A DNA stretch of 64,000 nt from Portunus trituberculatus (Eukaryota > Arthropoda > Malacostraca > Decapoda > Portunidae): contig NC_059256.1 in NCBI RefSeq assembly GCF_017591435.1, forward strand, positions 353,374 through 417,373, given 5' to 3'. Below, in pieces: positions 10,712 through 22,217 of this stretch. Positions within the stretch are counted from its first letter, which is position 1. Each line of letters starts with the position of its first letter. The position numbers were made by a program, and so were the translations under genes. Under the pieces are notes generated by a model. It ran no database searches. It had not been told where the DNA came from and worked only from the letters and a program-made list of their open reading frames with translations.

Positions 10712-11076
10712 GTAACACAACCCATAATGCTGATTATAGTAGCATTCTTATTATTTTTTTTTCCCTCTGTCACTTTGTTATTTATATTTATATGTCTTGT
10801 TTTGTTGTGTGTGCACTGTTATGTTGGTGATTTCATCTTCCTTGCCTCACTCTCTGCCAGTCACTCACTATTGAAAAGATAGAGTTCTTCACAGATACCA
10901 CAGTATCACTGTTCAGTCTTACAATATTTAAATGGGTTATGATGAATGTGTATCTCAGCAACATCTAAAAAAATAATTAACACACTTTCACAACTAACTT
11001 AAATGATTCTTTCTTAATATTTTTTTCACAGATTTTTATGAGTGTGGCATTGACTACATTATCAATTGTACTGTAG

Positions 11077-11077
<1 letters not shown>

Positions 11078-11157
<80 letters not shown>
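11078..11157. repeat. (TA)n microsatellite
   Basis: About 80 bp of pure TA within the Harbinger element. Confidence 0.98.
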
Positions 11158-11159
<2 letters not shown>

Positions 11160-11413
11160 ATAACATCAATACAGTATAATAATATAATGTCTTTCTTTTA
11201 CAGCATTGATGAGTGATGAGACACCAGTGTCATGACTGCTGAGATTGGTGTTATTCTCATGTAAGTAGTTTTTTTTTTTTTTTCTCTCCTTACCTGAAGT
11301 AAGTAGATTGTAGGTTGAGCATATAGAAACTGCAGTTAATTTTGTGTTAACACTAATATTTGGTTGAGTGGTTACAAACAAAAACAAATAGTACATTATT
11401 TATATCTTTATTA

Positions 11414-13192
11414 CTATTTCTTATTTGTTTGTTTCTGGTACTCTAGTTTTTGTGTGTAGTACATGTACTTAGCCTGTTCTGCTTCTTGCTTCCTTTCCTG
11501 AGCCATTATAGATTCTTCAAGGAGTGCAAGCTCAAGCTTCCTTTTCTTCTGCAGGTGGATGATCTCCTCATCCACAAACACCAGTGATGTACCAGGCAAG
11601 TCTGGCCCTTTTGGTGCTGGAAGTGGTGTGGCAGGTGCCTCCTCCTCAACACCCACTGCCTCGGTCACCACTTCTCTCTGTTGGGCTGCCTCTGCCACTT
11701 CCCCAGCATCATCTGCTGCCTGCACACTGCTGGCATCATTAGTTCTAACTTCAGAAACTAAGCTGATAATGTTTTTGGTTTTATTGCTAAGGACAAAAGT
11801 AACAGAAACCAGTAAATCTAGCTAAGGGTACAATGTGTTTGACTTAAATCCTATTCTGTTTGAAGGAAGCCCATGTCTAAGAAACTGTAAATCCCGAAGA
11901 CTTGTTATCATTAACACATTCACCCACTACAACACCATATTTATAAGAGGGAAGAAGGGATAAGAATTAAGTTAACTTTATTAGTTTTTTTTCTTTTCTT
12001 ATTACTGTTTTAGCTGTTTGGTTAAAGAATTAAAAAAAAAAAATTCAACACTAAATAACAAATTTACCATTGTGTTTAACTCTTAAGTTGTAAACTAAAT
12101 GGGAACGAGTATTTTGGATTGCAGACATTTGAGACAACATTATGGCCTAATATTGCTATATCTACAAGTGGCATATCCTTTGTTAAGGAAGGTGCATTCA
12201 ATGATGCTTGCCTTATTGGTACACCCATGAATAGAGACATTCTTAGGGAGAGAGGAGGGTTGGCAGGAGGTCCACCATCTGGAAAGAATAATATAATCTT
12301 ATTGCTAATGAATTGCAAATACAAATAAATAATTTATAAAGAACGTGTTTTCACATAACATACGTAACTCAGATGTGTGGTTGGAGTAATATTATTTGTC
12401 AGAGGTAGACACTGCATCATATTAGTATGTGCAATAAATGCATCCACTTCACAAAAAAAAAAAAAAAAAAATGCAGGAAATGGCTGGCACTTTAATATAT
12501 TAATCACTAGTACAAAACTTTCAATGTTGTTGCTTCCAAACTTAAAACAGGAACAGTTTACTGAAATTTATTCCTTAAAGTGGTTAGGTTCCATGATCTA
12601 AATCTCAAGTGACCTTAACAGTAGACCTGCTGAAACTTAGTATTTACTCAAATTACTAGTAAGCTTCCTTGCAAAATATAAATAACCATAAATAAATACT
12701 TTTCTTTAAGTGAAATTGCCATACCTACTCAATGCTTAAAAGGAATAATAAGATAAATCATATTTTTTGTTAGGATAAAACTTAAATTTCTATCAAGCTC
12801 AAAAATATTAAAATCTTGCTGCAACTCACACACAAATATAACAAAAATTAGCTCCCAAATTAATAACTCTTACCTGTGGCAGTGAGAGCTTCTCTCTGCT
12901 TGCGGGTGTTCCGTCTTGCCTCAGATTTTATAATATGCCAATGTTTCTGGCACTCCTCAGTGCGGAGAATGTCTGACACCTCAGCACTATTGCTCCTCCA
13001 AGCAGCATTTCTGGCTTCCTTAGAGCAGCCAGCTGTGGAGAAGTCGCTCCGGAGTATTTTTGCGAGAATTTTGTATAGGTGGGCCAGATGAAGGCGTCCA
13101 GTTCGTCTTCCTGTTCCTCTTCTTGTCTTGAGTCTCTTGAGTAGCCATGGTGTGCAGTCGAAGTTGGCGCCAAATGATTGTTGTTTTGACAA
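11414..13192 (-). pseudogene. Myb/SANT-like DNA-binding protein of the Harbinger element
   Basis: Minus-strand pieces are separated by probable introns. The first piece, 12860-13192, ends with NAAWRSNSAEVSDILRTEEC and QKHWHIIKSEARRNTRKQRE, the typical end of the trihelix/SANT domain. It is followed by a GTAAG-type donor (ACAGGTAAGAG). A middle piece lies near 12100-12310 (DGGPPANPPLSLRMSLFMG). The last piece, 11414-11725, has a coiled-coil tail (QKKRKLELALLEESIMAQER). The upstream start is frameshifted. In active Harbingers this protein recruits the transposase to the DNA ends. Confidence 0.7.
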
Positions 13193-13506
13193 GATGACAA
13201 CAGTGGTGGTAAATTTATACCTTCAATTATCAAGGTTAAAATGAAGAGGTGATTGTTGAAAACTAACTAAATAAATATGTTTTTTATTTAGAATACAAGT
13301 TTTACGTATTTTCACCCGTTTCTTGCGAAATTCCTCAAAAACATTACATAACGTCTGCTCATTTTAGCGGTTAGCGATGTAAGCGCCTAAAGACGGTTAC
13401 TTAACAAAGCATCCTGTTAGGAAAGATTCTTAGCGCTTAAGTCTCGTAGGTTAAGTACTTTTCCTAACTAAGACGGCATCTTTGTGGAGTTTTATAAGTA
13501 CGGCCC

Positions 13507-13938
13507 CTGATGACCAGGGACCCACAACCTTATTGTGATGACTGCTTGGTGCCGCTCACTGTACGGCACCTTCTTGTAGAGTGCCCTAGTTTGATTGAGT
13601 TACGACACCGCTACCTCTACCGCTGTCGCGGTAGAGATAGCTATGTCTATTATATCTCAAAGGTCCTTCGACCAGAGTGTCTGGCCCAGGCCCATGACGT
13701 TTTTAGGTTTTTGGGAGAAGCAGGGCTTTTCCCAAAGCTTTGAATTTTATTCTTATTTTATTTTGCATTTTGATATTTTATTTCGTTTTATTGTCTTTTT
13801 TAGTTTTTAAATATTGTATTACTTTTAACTGTTTTTATATATTTTTTATAACTACTCTGCCATTTTAATTATTCAAGTGGCGCTATATGACCTTAACCGT
13901 TGCGGCGCCTTATGTAAAATCCATCCATCCATCCATCC
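13507..13938 (+). mobile_element. LINE-A copy 1, part c: C-terminal zinc finger, 3' UTR and tail
   Basis: The copy resumes with DPQPYCDDCLVPLTVRHLLVEC (13520-13585), a CCHC-like finger after RNase H. A hairpin at 13604-13647 follows, then an AT-rich 3' UTR and the conserved 3' end GGCGCCTTA near 13905. The tail is four to five tandem ATCC units (about 13918-13938). Confidence 0.88.
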
Positions 13939-14850
13939 GGGAGGCATGTATGAAATTCCCGCGCCCATTTTTGTAGTAGGCCACAAACCAACGTGGAGGC
14001 GGGATCTGGCTGCTTTCAGGAACTGAAATCAGCCAGAGAGTGGAGAAGTTCTGTCTTAAAGCCAGAGCCAGCAAGGGGAAGAGATGCTACATGTTCATAA
14101 GGCAGACGGGCTTCGTCACACGATAGAAAAGTCACATAGCAGCGGTTAGATGGAAAATCCTTATCATAAACAAGTCGAATGCGTAGAACCGTGCCATACC
14201 CCTTGAGAAGTGAATGCAAGGCGTGATAAGAAAATGATGGGTTAACATTTACCATCACAAGGGAGTCATATGTACCAGAAATACGTCCCTCAGAAGAACT
14301 CCCAGAACAGGAGACTGCTGCAGGAGGCTCTTGTGGAGGGGAATCCTCCTTCCCACTCAGACCTGAAGATGACGTCTCGCGGGCCAGGTCAGCCACCTCA
14401 CGAGAACCTAACAGTTTTTTGTGTTTAACCATATGTATAAAGTTACACAAAAAATTGGCTCCAGGGGCAAGGGAAACCACCTACTGGGACTACAATGGGA
14501 GGGAGCGCTGGCTGCCGTGGACGGGGTACCTCGTCCCCATGCGGACCAGTTTGTCCACGACAGAGCTGAGACCCCCCCCTCCCAAAGCATCCCAGCCTTG
14601 ACACCCAACCATCCAGCACAGGACGGCCCCTATTGGGCGATCCCTCCGGCGGATGGCTCCGCTGGTCCACTGGCAGCCTACGTAGGAACCATTTAGTCTG
14701 GCCCCTCACTGGCGACCTTACTTGCATGGGTAGCCCTCTCCCCCTCGAAAGGGCAGAGCAGGGGCCTAAGCACCCTCTAGCCTCGCTCGCCAGGTCACAG
14801 GGGCACGCAAGGCTTCCCACTACGACCAGGTGGTTCCCATCGGGGGGGGG
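13939..14850 (-). mobile_element. LINE-A copy, inverted 5' part (5' UTR and ORF1)
   Basis: On the minus strand this holds the LINE-A 5' UTR, beginning exactly at the family 5' end GATGGGAACC near 14850, and the start of ORF1. ORF1 runs MVKHKKLLGSREVADLARET, then an RRM-like domain with VMVNVNPSF and NRCYVTFLS. An internal deletion follows, ending at about 13939. It abuts plus-strand LINE-A 3' sequence, so the copy has its 5' part inverted as in twin priming. Confidence 0.88.
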
Positions 14851-15480
14851 GTGTTCCCAGGAATGAACATGCAGATCGCCTCGCTAAAGAGGCAGCAAGT
14901 CGCGCTCCCTCTTCCGTTTCGAGATGTATTTCACTGTATTCGTGTGGCGGTTGCAGTAATTTGTCAGAGGAGATGGCTAACGGGGGTCGTAGCCTCGAAA
15001 ATGGGAGAGATCACTACTTTCTTAATGGACATACACCCATGTCCGGGATCGCCGTTTACAGACTTTATTGGCGCGACTGCGCACAGGTCACACGTTCCTT
15101 ACACAACGATACCTTTTGACCAGAGATCCTCAGCCTTACTGTGATGACTGTCTGGTGCCACTTATGGTTCGGCACCTGGTTGTCGAGTTCCCTAGTTTAA
15201 CTGACTTGAGACACCGCTACCTCGAGATAGTGGTGTCTATTATATCTCAAAGAAGCTGGTCTTCTCCCAAAGTTGTGAATTATATTTTATTTTATTATAT
15301 GTATTTTAATGTTTTATTTAGTTTTATTGTTTTTTATAGTTTTTTAGGTATTGTATTGTATTTAACTGCTTTTAGTTTTTATTAACTATTTAGTTTTTTT
15401 CATATTCTTGTAGCGGCGCCAAATGACCACAGATGTTGCGGCGCCTTAAAATCCAATCCAATCCAATCCAATCCCAGGTT
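14851..15480 (+). mobile_element. LINE-A copy, 3' part (RNase H end, zinc finger, 3' UTR, tail)
   Basis: This begins inside RNase H (NMQIASLKRQQVA, derived from NEHADRLAKEAA). It continues through the CDDCLVPLMVRHLVVEF finger and a shortened hairpin near 15213-15243 to the 3' end GGCGCCTTA. The tail is four to five AATCC units (about 15448-15475). It is the 3' half of the insertion whose 5' half is inverted at 13939-14850. Confidence 0.88.
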
Positions 15481-15569
15481 GAGAACCTATGCTTCAGAGG
15501 ATAAATTCAAAAGTTTTTATTAAGCAAGATTAATTAAAGAAAGAGGGAAAAGTTTTAAGAATTAGAATG

Positions 15570-16488
15570 GTATTCTTTTTTTTAAGAACAGGTTGAATGT
15601 TGACAGACTTTCATCAAGAAGGAAAAGTAGAAGTCAGTAGAGTTTGATAAGACAAAGCTCAAGCACGATGCCACGGTTTTTTTAAAACAATAGCAGGGAT
15701 CCCATCAGGTTCATAAGCCCTTCGAGGCTCCAGGGCAACGAGGGCATGGGAAATATTATTTGGAAGAATTCTAATCGGTGATATGGACTAGTCAGAGAGC
15801 AGGGGGTCGAGTAGATGGAGGAACAAGTCCAAAAGAAGCCCAGAATTGTCTAAGGTGGAGATTTTAGCAAGGGTTAAAGGGAAGAGATCACCTTCAGAAA
15901 CAGTGTTTGGCAAGTTGGAGAACAGACTTGGCATGATTCCGCGCAGAAATATACAGTGTATGAGATTCAGGTTATACAAGGCTGAAGTTGCTCTTGTGGG
16001 CATCCTCTCTATCATGTATAGTACGAGAACAGGCTGTGTTATATCAAGGTTTGGAAGGTTTAGGTTGATGGAAAGAGTGAAGAATGCACGCCTCCATTTC
16101 AGACACTATCACACACAGAGATGGATCTCTGACACGGAAGCAGTAGTTATTCTAAGGAAAATCAACATAATACCTTCTCAGGTCATCCTCTTCTGGCAAA
16201 GGTGAAGCACCTGAAGCACCTCCGCCTTGGAGGGTCTTGAAGAAGAAGTTAGGAAATAGGACACAATACAGATATCAGATTGTGATAGGAGCCCAATAGA
16301 GAAGAGAGAGTAACAACATAAATAGAAGAATGTTATGAGTATCTCCAAGACGGTCAGGAATACGAAAAGGGTGTTGCATCATTTGCTGTAAGTCATGGAA
16401 AGTTATATTAAAGTTAATGGCTAGTTCATCAGAATGGTCAATGAAGGGAAAGAGAAGCCAAAGCAAGTGGTGAACATTAAAATATCCT
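15570..16488 (-). pseudogene. LINE-B fragment (RT N-terminus, linker, endonuclease end)
   Basis: This is a decayed minus-strand copy of the LINE family best seen at 61886-64000. Matching blocks include the region equivalent to SRNHAKSIL and the serine-rich linker (15850-16000). Another, at 16040-16200, matches 63850-64000. Endonuclease sequence (RIPDRLGDTHNI) lies near 16330-16380. It is split by LINE-A copy 2 and continues at 22541. 15481-15569 between the LINE-A tail and this fragment holds nothing I recognise. Confidence 0.75.
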
Positions 16489-16889
16489 AGGATGGAGATG
16501 GGAACCGCCTTGTCGTGGTGGGGGGGCTTGCGTGCCCCTGTGACCTGGAGAGCTAGGCTAGAGGGGGCTTAGGCCCCTGCTCTGCCCTTTCGAGGGCGAG
16601 AGGGCTACCCATTATAGGAAGGTCACCAGTAAGGGGCCAAACTAAATGGTTCCTGCGTAGGCTGCCAGTGGACCAGCGGAGCAACCCGCTGGAGGGATCG
16701 CCCAATAGGGGCCGTCCTGTGTTGGATGGTTGGGTGTCCAGGCTGAGATGCTTTGGGAGGGGGATCTCAGCTCGTGGACAAACTTTCGTATCATGTGGGA
16801 CGTTTTTTTTTTAAACGACTGGTCCGCAGCCAGCGCTCCCTCCCATTATAGTCCCAGTAGGTGGTTTCCCTTGCCCCTGTAGCCATTTT

Positions 16890-18790
16890 TTGTGTAACTT
16901 TATATATATGGTGAAACACAAAAAACTGTCAGGTTCTCGTGAGGTGACTGACCTGGCCCGCGAGACGTCATCTTCAGGTCTGACTGGGAAGGAGGATTCC
17001 CCTCCACAAGAGCCCCCCGCAGCAGTCTCCTGTTCTGGGAGTTCTTCTGAGGGACGTATTTTTGCTGCATATGACTCCCTTGTGATGGTAAATGTTAACC
17101 CATCATTTTCTTATTACGCCTTGCAATCGCTTCTCAAGGTGTATGGCACGGTTCTTCGCATTCGACTTGTTTATGATAATGATTTTCCATCTAACCGCTG
17201 CTATGTGATTTTTCTATCAAGTGCCGAAGCCCGTCTGGCTTATGAACATGTAGCATCTCTTCCCCTTGCCGGCTCTGGCTTTAACATAGAACTTCTCCAC
17301 TCTCGCAATGTTTCGGACAGTAAAACGGACTACATCCCAAATCTTTTTGACCACCATTCAGAGAGTTCAATTCCTGAAGTCCGCCAGATCCCACCTCCAC
17401 GTTGGTTTGTGGCGTACTACAGAAATGGGAGCGGGAATTTTATCCTCCCGGTACTTGTCTAAAGAGATCGCCACGATTTCTAAGGGAAACCTCAAGAAAT
17501 ATGGTAAGAGGGTGCTAGTGCGAGCGAAAGATATCACGCAGGCAAGGATGTTGCAACATCTACCATGTCTTTCTGACAGCATATTTAAGACTATTAAGGC
17601 ACATCCCACCTTTAATTACAGTAAAGGTTGTGTGTACAGTCAGGATCTCTATGAATTTCCTGAGGAGGAAATACTGGCTATGTGTCCTAACTCAGTCCAG
17701 AAGGTCACTAAGATGAGGAACTCCTCCAACATGGTCCTTCTCACCTTTTTTGGGTCCACCCTCCCTGACCGTTTTAATGTCGGACCTATTAATCTTAGGG
17801 CGAGGCATTTTGTTTCTCGCCCTCTTCAGTGTTTCTCATGCTATGGGTACGGTCACGGCAAAAGCTCGTGTAAGGAAGCTTCTCGATGTGGTAATTGCTC
17901 TGCACTAGACTAGACATTGCAATGCTGCTGCTTATTGCTTTCATTGCCGTGACGCTCACCAGGTACGTTCCAGGCAATGCCCCAGGTATCACCTGGAGCA
18001 GGACATTTTACAGCTTGCTAACTCAAAGTTCATCAGCCTTGGTAGTGCCCGCCGCGAACTCCTGTACCGCCAGAAGGACGGTACTGGTGCGATATCGTAT
18101 GCTTCTTTGGCCGCTCGCTTTTCAGCTGAGTCTGCCGATCCGAAGCCAACTCCTGCTTCCTCAAGCTCTGTTGGGGTGGGTGGTCTTGTTCATCTGACTA
18201 ATAGGTTTGCCCTTTTGTCCGGCGACTCAGTTGAGTCACCTGCAAGAAGCGACGGACTAATACGGAATAATACCAAACTAACACATGTAGTGGATGTCCA
18301 TTTGCCCCCTGTATCGCCTAAGCCTTTGAAGGGCCTAACCAAACGGCACCGCGGCTCTGCGGAGTCGATAGATTTAGCTCAGCCTAAACAATCTAAGGTT
18401 TCTCCCGGTGTATATGATCGTGAGTCCTTCAGGGACCGCTCTGCAATGTTAGCGCCAGTTGTTTCTGTCCAGCCTTCCGTGACGTTCTCCGTTTCAGATC
18501 GGTCTTCTTGTGATGAGGACGGTCTTAGCATGGAGACGTTCGATGATATTATCACAGACGTCCCTAGTGGACCTGCTGTATCAAAAAGTGCAGTCCAGCC
18601 CGACCCTCGTCTTCCGATGACCGGTAGGAGTGATGATGGTTCGCATCACTCACCGGTAGGCAGAAAGGCAGCGGTCCAACGACCTGGTACATCTCAACTC
18701 CCGTTGTCTTCTCGTCGGTTGATTATTTCTAGGCAGGTGAGTCACGGGAAGCCACTTCAAAAGCCTCGCCCGTCCACTGCACCTAAATAG
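16890..18790 (+). pseudogene. LINE-A ORF1: RRM and zinc-knuckle RNA-binding protein
   Basis: It begins near 16890-16910 (MVKHKKLSGSREVTDL). An RRM lies at 17085-17290, with RNP2-like VMVNVNPSF and RNP1-like NRCYVIFLS. After a frameshift near 17400-17450 the frame continues through KEIATISKGNLKKYGKRVLV to a CCHC knuckle, CFSCYGYGHGKSSC, at about 17830-17875 and a second partial one. A Ser/Pro/Thr-rich tail runs to 18790. ORF1 proteins bind the element RNA. At least two frameshifts and a stop interrupt it. Confidence 0.82.
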
Positions 18791-21700
18791 TCATCTTCAA
18801 GCTTCTACAGTGGAACTGTAGAGGCCTTCGCTCCTCGTCGGAGTTCTCTCCAGCCTGTGTAGCTCTACAAGAGACTATGCTAAGTGATAGTACTTATTCT
18901 AGTCCTCCTGGCTATCGTAAATGTTTTAGCACTTCTTTCCCTGACCAGGGCCACCACGGTGGCACAGCTATTCTAGTCCGTCAGGATATACCGTTACAAC
19001 TTAACTCTCCCCTTCAGGTGGTTGCTGTTAAATAAAGTCTTTATGGGACGACTGTACACCATTTGCAGTTTATATCTCCCTCCTCGGCTTCCTGTCTCCA
19101 GGGGTGAGCTTGACGGCCTGGTGCGTCAGCTGACTCCGCCTTTTCTTTTGTTGGGAGATTTTAACGGCCGTCACCCATTGTGGAATGAAGGTGCTAGTAA
19201 TCCTCTTGGGGTTTTAATCGGTTCTTTTATTGAGGATGAGGGATTGGAGGTTTTAAATTCTGGGGATGTTACACATTTCCACAGTCCTACTGGGAGTTTT
19301 ACCGCTATCGATCTTTCTCTGTGTACATCTAATTCTTTCCTTGATTTTAATTGACGAGTCCTACCGGATTTGCACGGTAGTGACCACTTTCCGATTTTAT
19401 TAGAATCTGTGAATTCAGAGCCACAGTCCCGGCCCCCACGCTGGGGTTTAGACAAGGCAGATTGGCCTCGATTCACAGACCTTAGCTCTTTTATCCGTCC
19501 GTTGGCTGACTTTTCTACTTGTGCTGAGGCTGTTGATTATTTTACTGATATTTTACATTCAGCAGCGCTTCAGACAATCCCTAGGACGTCCGGTCGCACA
19601 AACGCTGTGAAACAGAAACGGGCAGCTTTCTCTCGTCACCGGCGACATCGTGGGGATCCGTAGTGTCTGAACGCTTTTTGGCGCTGCCAAGCTCGAGCCC
19701 GCCGCGTTTTGAAAGAGGCACAAAGAGCCTCTTGGAAAGCTTATGTCTCTTCCATTAATGCCCGCACTCCTCTTACGGATGTCTTTAACAAAGTCCGCCG
19801 AATTGCTGGGAAGTATTCTGCTCCTTCCCCACCAGTTTTGTTGTCTTCTGGGTGAACGGTGCCAGACCCTAGGACGCCGACCTCTTCGCAGAGCACTTTG
19901 CCTGTGTTTCTCGGAGGCATCCTGCAGCCCCGGGTGCACGTCACTGCCAGAGAATGGAATATCTTGGCATAAACTTTTCTTCGGCTGGAGGGGAGTCTTT
20001 TAATGTCCTGTGGCAGTGGTTCTTCCATTTCCGAAGCCTGGGAAAGATAATCTTCAGGCTACGAACTATCGTCCTTTATCGTTGACATCCTGCATTTGTA
20101 AAGTATTAGAAAAGATGGTTAATGTAAGACTCATGTGGTACTTGGAGAGGGGGAAGTACTTGTCATCGGTACAGAACGGCTTCCGAAAGATGAGGTCTAC
20201 TACTGATGCTCTTTTATCCCTAGAGTCTTCTATTTGTGAGGCCTTTGCTAATTACCACCATCAAGTAACAATGTTTTTTGACCTGGAGAAAGCCTACGAC
20301 ACGGCTTGGTGTCATGGCATTTTACAGTCTTTGTTTAATTTTGGCCTTCGTGGCCACCTTCTTATTTTTATTCAGCAGTTTTTATCCAGACGTCTTTTAC
20401 GGGTTTGAGTTGGGAGTGTTCTCTCCGAGGCTACTGTTCTAAATGATGGTGTCCCACAGTGAAGTATTCTTAGTGTTACACTATTCGCAGTCGCCATTAA
20501 TGGTGTGATAGATACTCTTCCAGATGGCATTCACAGCTACTTATATGTTGATGATTTATGTATTTCTTTTGCTGCTTCTAGGATGTCACTGATTGAGCAC
20601 AAGCTCCAACTAGCTATCAATAGGGTGTCCAGTTAGGCCAACATGAACGGTTTTCGATTCTCCACCTCTTAAGACAGTAGTCATGCATTTTTTTTCGCAA
20701 TCGTGGTGTCCATCCAGACCCAGATTTATACCTCGCCAATAGACGCCTCTCATGCGTGGAGGCGACTCGATATCTTGGCCTATTGTTTGACAACCGTCTT
20801 ATTTGGGTTCCCCATTTCCGTTCTCTTAAAGCGTCTTGCAGGACGGCACTATCCCTTCTACGGGTTTTAAGTCACACCTCTTGGGGTGCGGACAGGGACA
20901 CGTTGCTTCTGTTTTACCGTACACTTATACTTCCCAAACTGGAATACGGCTGTGAGATCTACTCATCCGCAACGGATGCACGACTACGCACGCTTGACCC
21001 CGTGCATCATGCTGGGGTCCGATTGGCTACGGGTGCATTTCGGACATCTCCAATACCTAGCCTTCTAGTGGATGCTAGTTTCTGGCCGTTCGACCTCCGG
21101 CGCCAGTCTTCGATGCTCCGGTGTTGGTTTCGCACCCACCGTCTTCCCGATTCTGTCCCTTGTCTGTCAATATTGCGGGACTTGCGTACGCAGGCGTCTG
21201 TCACTCGACCGAGTCTATCTAAACCTTTTGGCCTTCGAGTGGCAAATCTTATGGCGGACTTATCTACTGACCCCACTCCTGTCCTCTCTTTTCGGCTCCC
21301 ACGAGTTGGTTATTGGCAGCTTCCTGTTGTGTCATTATGCTCTCCTGCCATTGATGGTAAGAATGATTTACTGCCAGCTCGGTCCCACACACGGTTTTTA
21401 GAACACTTTTTTATCCATTCTAATGATATTCCTGTTTTTACTGATGGTTCCAAATCCGACGCAGGCGTCGGAGTTTAGTGTAGTTTTTCCCTATTTTCAT
21501 CGATGTGGCAGCTTTCCTTCAGTGGCGTCCGTTTTTACGGCGGAGCTGTCTGCCATAGTCCTAGTTTTACAGATAATTTTTACTTTCCCTGTTTTGTCTT
21601 TTACAATTTTTAGTGACTGTCGCAGTGCTCTTACTGCTCTCTCTTATACTATCTCCCTTAACCCATTGGTTTTATCAGCCCTAGAGTGGCTATATCTACT

Positions 21701-22123
21701 TACCAGAAGAGGATATCGTGTTGGGTTCTGTTGGGTCCCCGGTCACGTTGGTGTTCCAGGGAATGAACACGCAGACCCCCTCGCTAAAGAGGCAGCAAGT
21801 CGCGCTCCATCTCCTTCCCCTGTTCCGTTTCGAGATGTATGTAATTCGTGTGGCGGTTGCAGCAATTTGGCATAGGAGATGGCTAACGGGGGTCGCAACA
21901 TCGAAAATGGGAGAGATCACTACTTTCACACTCCCTCTGTGGACATACACCCATGTCCGAGATAGCCGTGCACAGACTTTATTGGCGCGACTTCGTATAG
22001 TTTACACGTACCTTACACAAAGGTACCTCCTAACCAGGGACCCTCAACCTTACTGTGATGACCGCTTGGTGCCACTCACCGTGCGGCACCTGTTGGTAGA
22101 GTGCCCTAGTTTGATCGAATTAC

Positions 22124-22167
22124 GACACCGCTACCTCTACCGCTGTCGCGGTAGAGATAGCGGTGTC
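22124..22167. repeat. LINE-A 3' stem-loop (20-bp arms, 4-base loop)
   Basis: GACACCGCTACCTCTACCGC pairs with its near-perfect complement across TGTC. Equivalent hairpins occur in the other LINE-A 3' ends: 13604-13647, 23761-23804, and shortened forms near 15213-15243 and 24426-24452. Confidence 0.8.
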
Positions 22168-22217
22168 TATTATATCTCATGAGATATAATAGACGTCATG
22201 GCCCAGGGCCATGACGT
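22165..22217. repeat. two adjacent perfect palindromes in LINE-A copy 2
   Basis: 22165-22194 is a 30-nt palindrome with 14-bp arms (core TCTCATGAGA). 22193-22217 is a 25-nt palindrome with 12-bp arms (core GGCCCAGGGCC). Other copies have a non-palindromic spacer here, so the structure is specific to this copy. Confidence 0.85.

Larger units (their letters stand above)
8708..13506 (+). mobile_element. PIF/Harbinger DNA transposon, decayed
   Basis: This is a 4.8-kb element inserted into LINE-A. The left end is GGCCCGTACTTATAAA. The right end, read inwards, is GGGCCGTACTTATAAA. The flanking duplication is CTG (or CCTG), and an uninterrupted LINE-A copy reads straight through this point. Inside are a HARBI1-type transposase on the plus strand and a Myb/SANT-like gene on the minus strand, the standard two-gene Harbinger layout. 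Subterminal regions at both ends repeat CTTAAG/CCTAA-rich motifs such as AAGACGGCATC. A 3-bp duplication fits the superfamily, although CTG is not the usual TWA. Confidence 0.88.
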
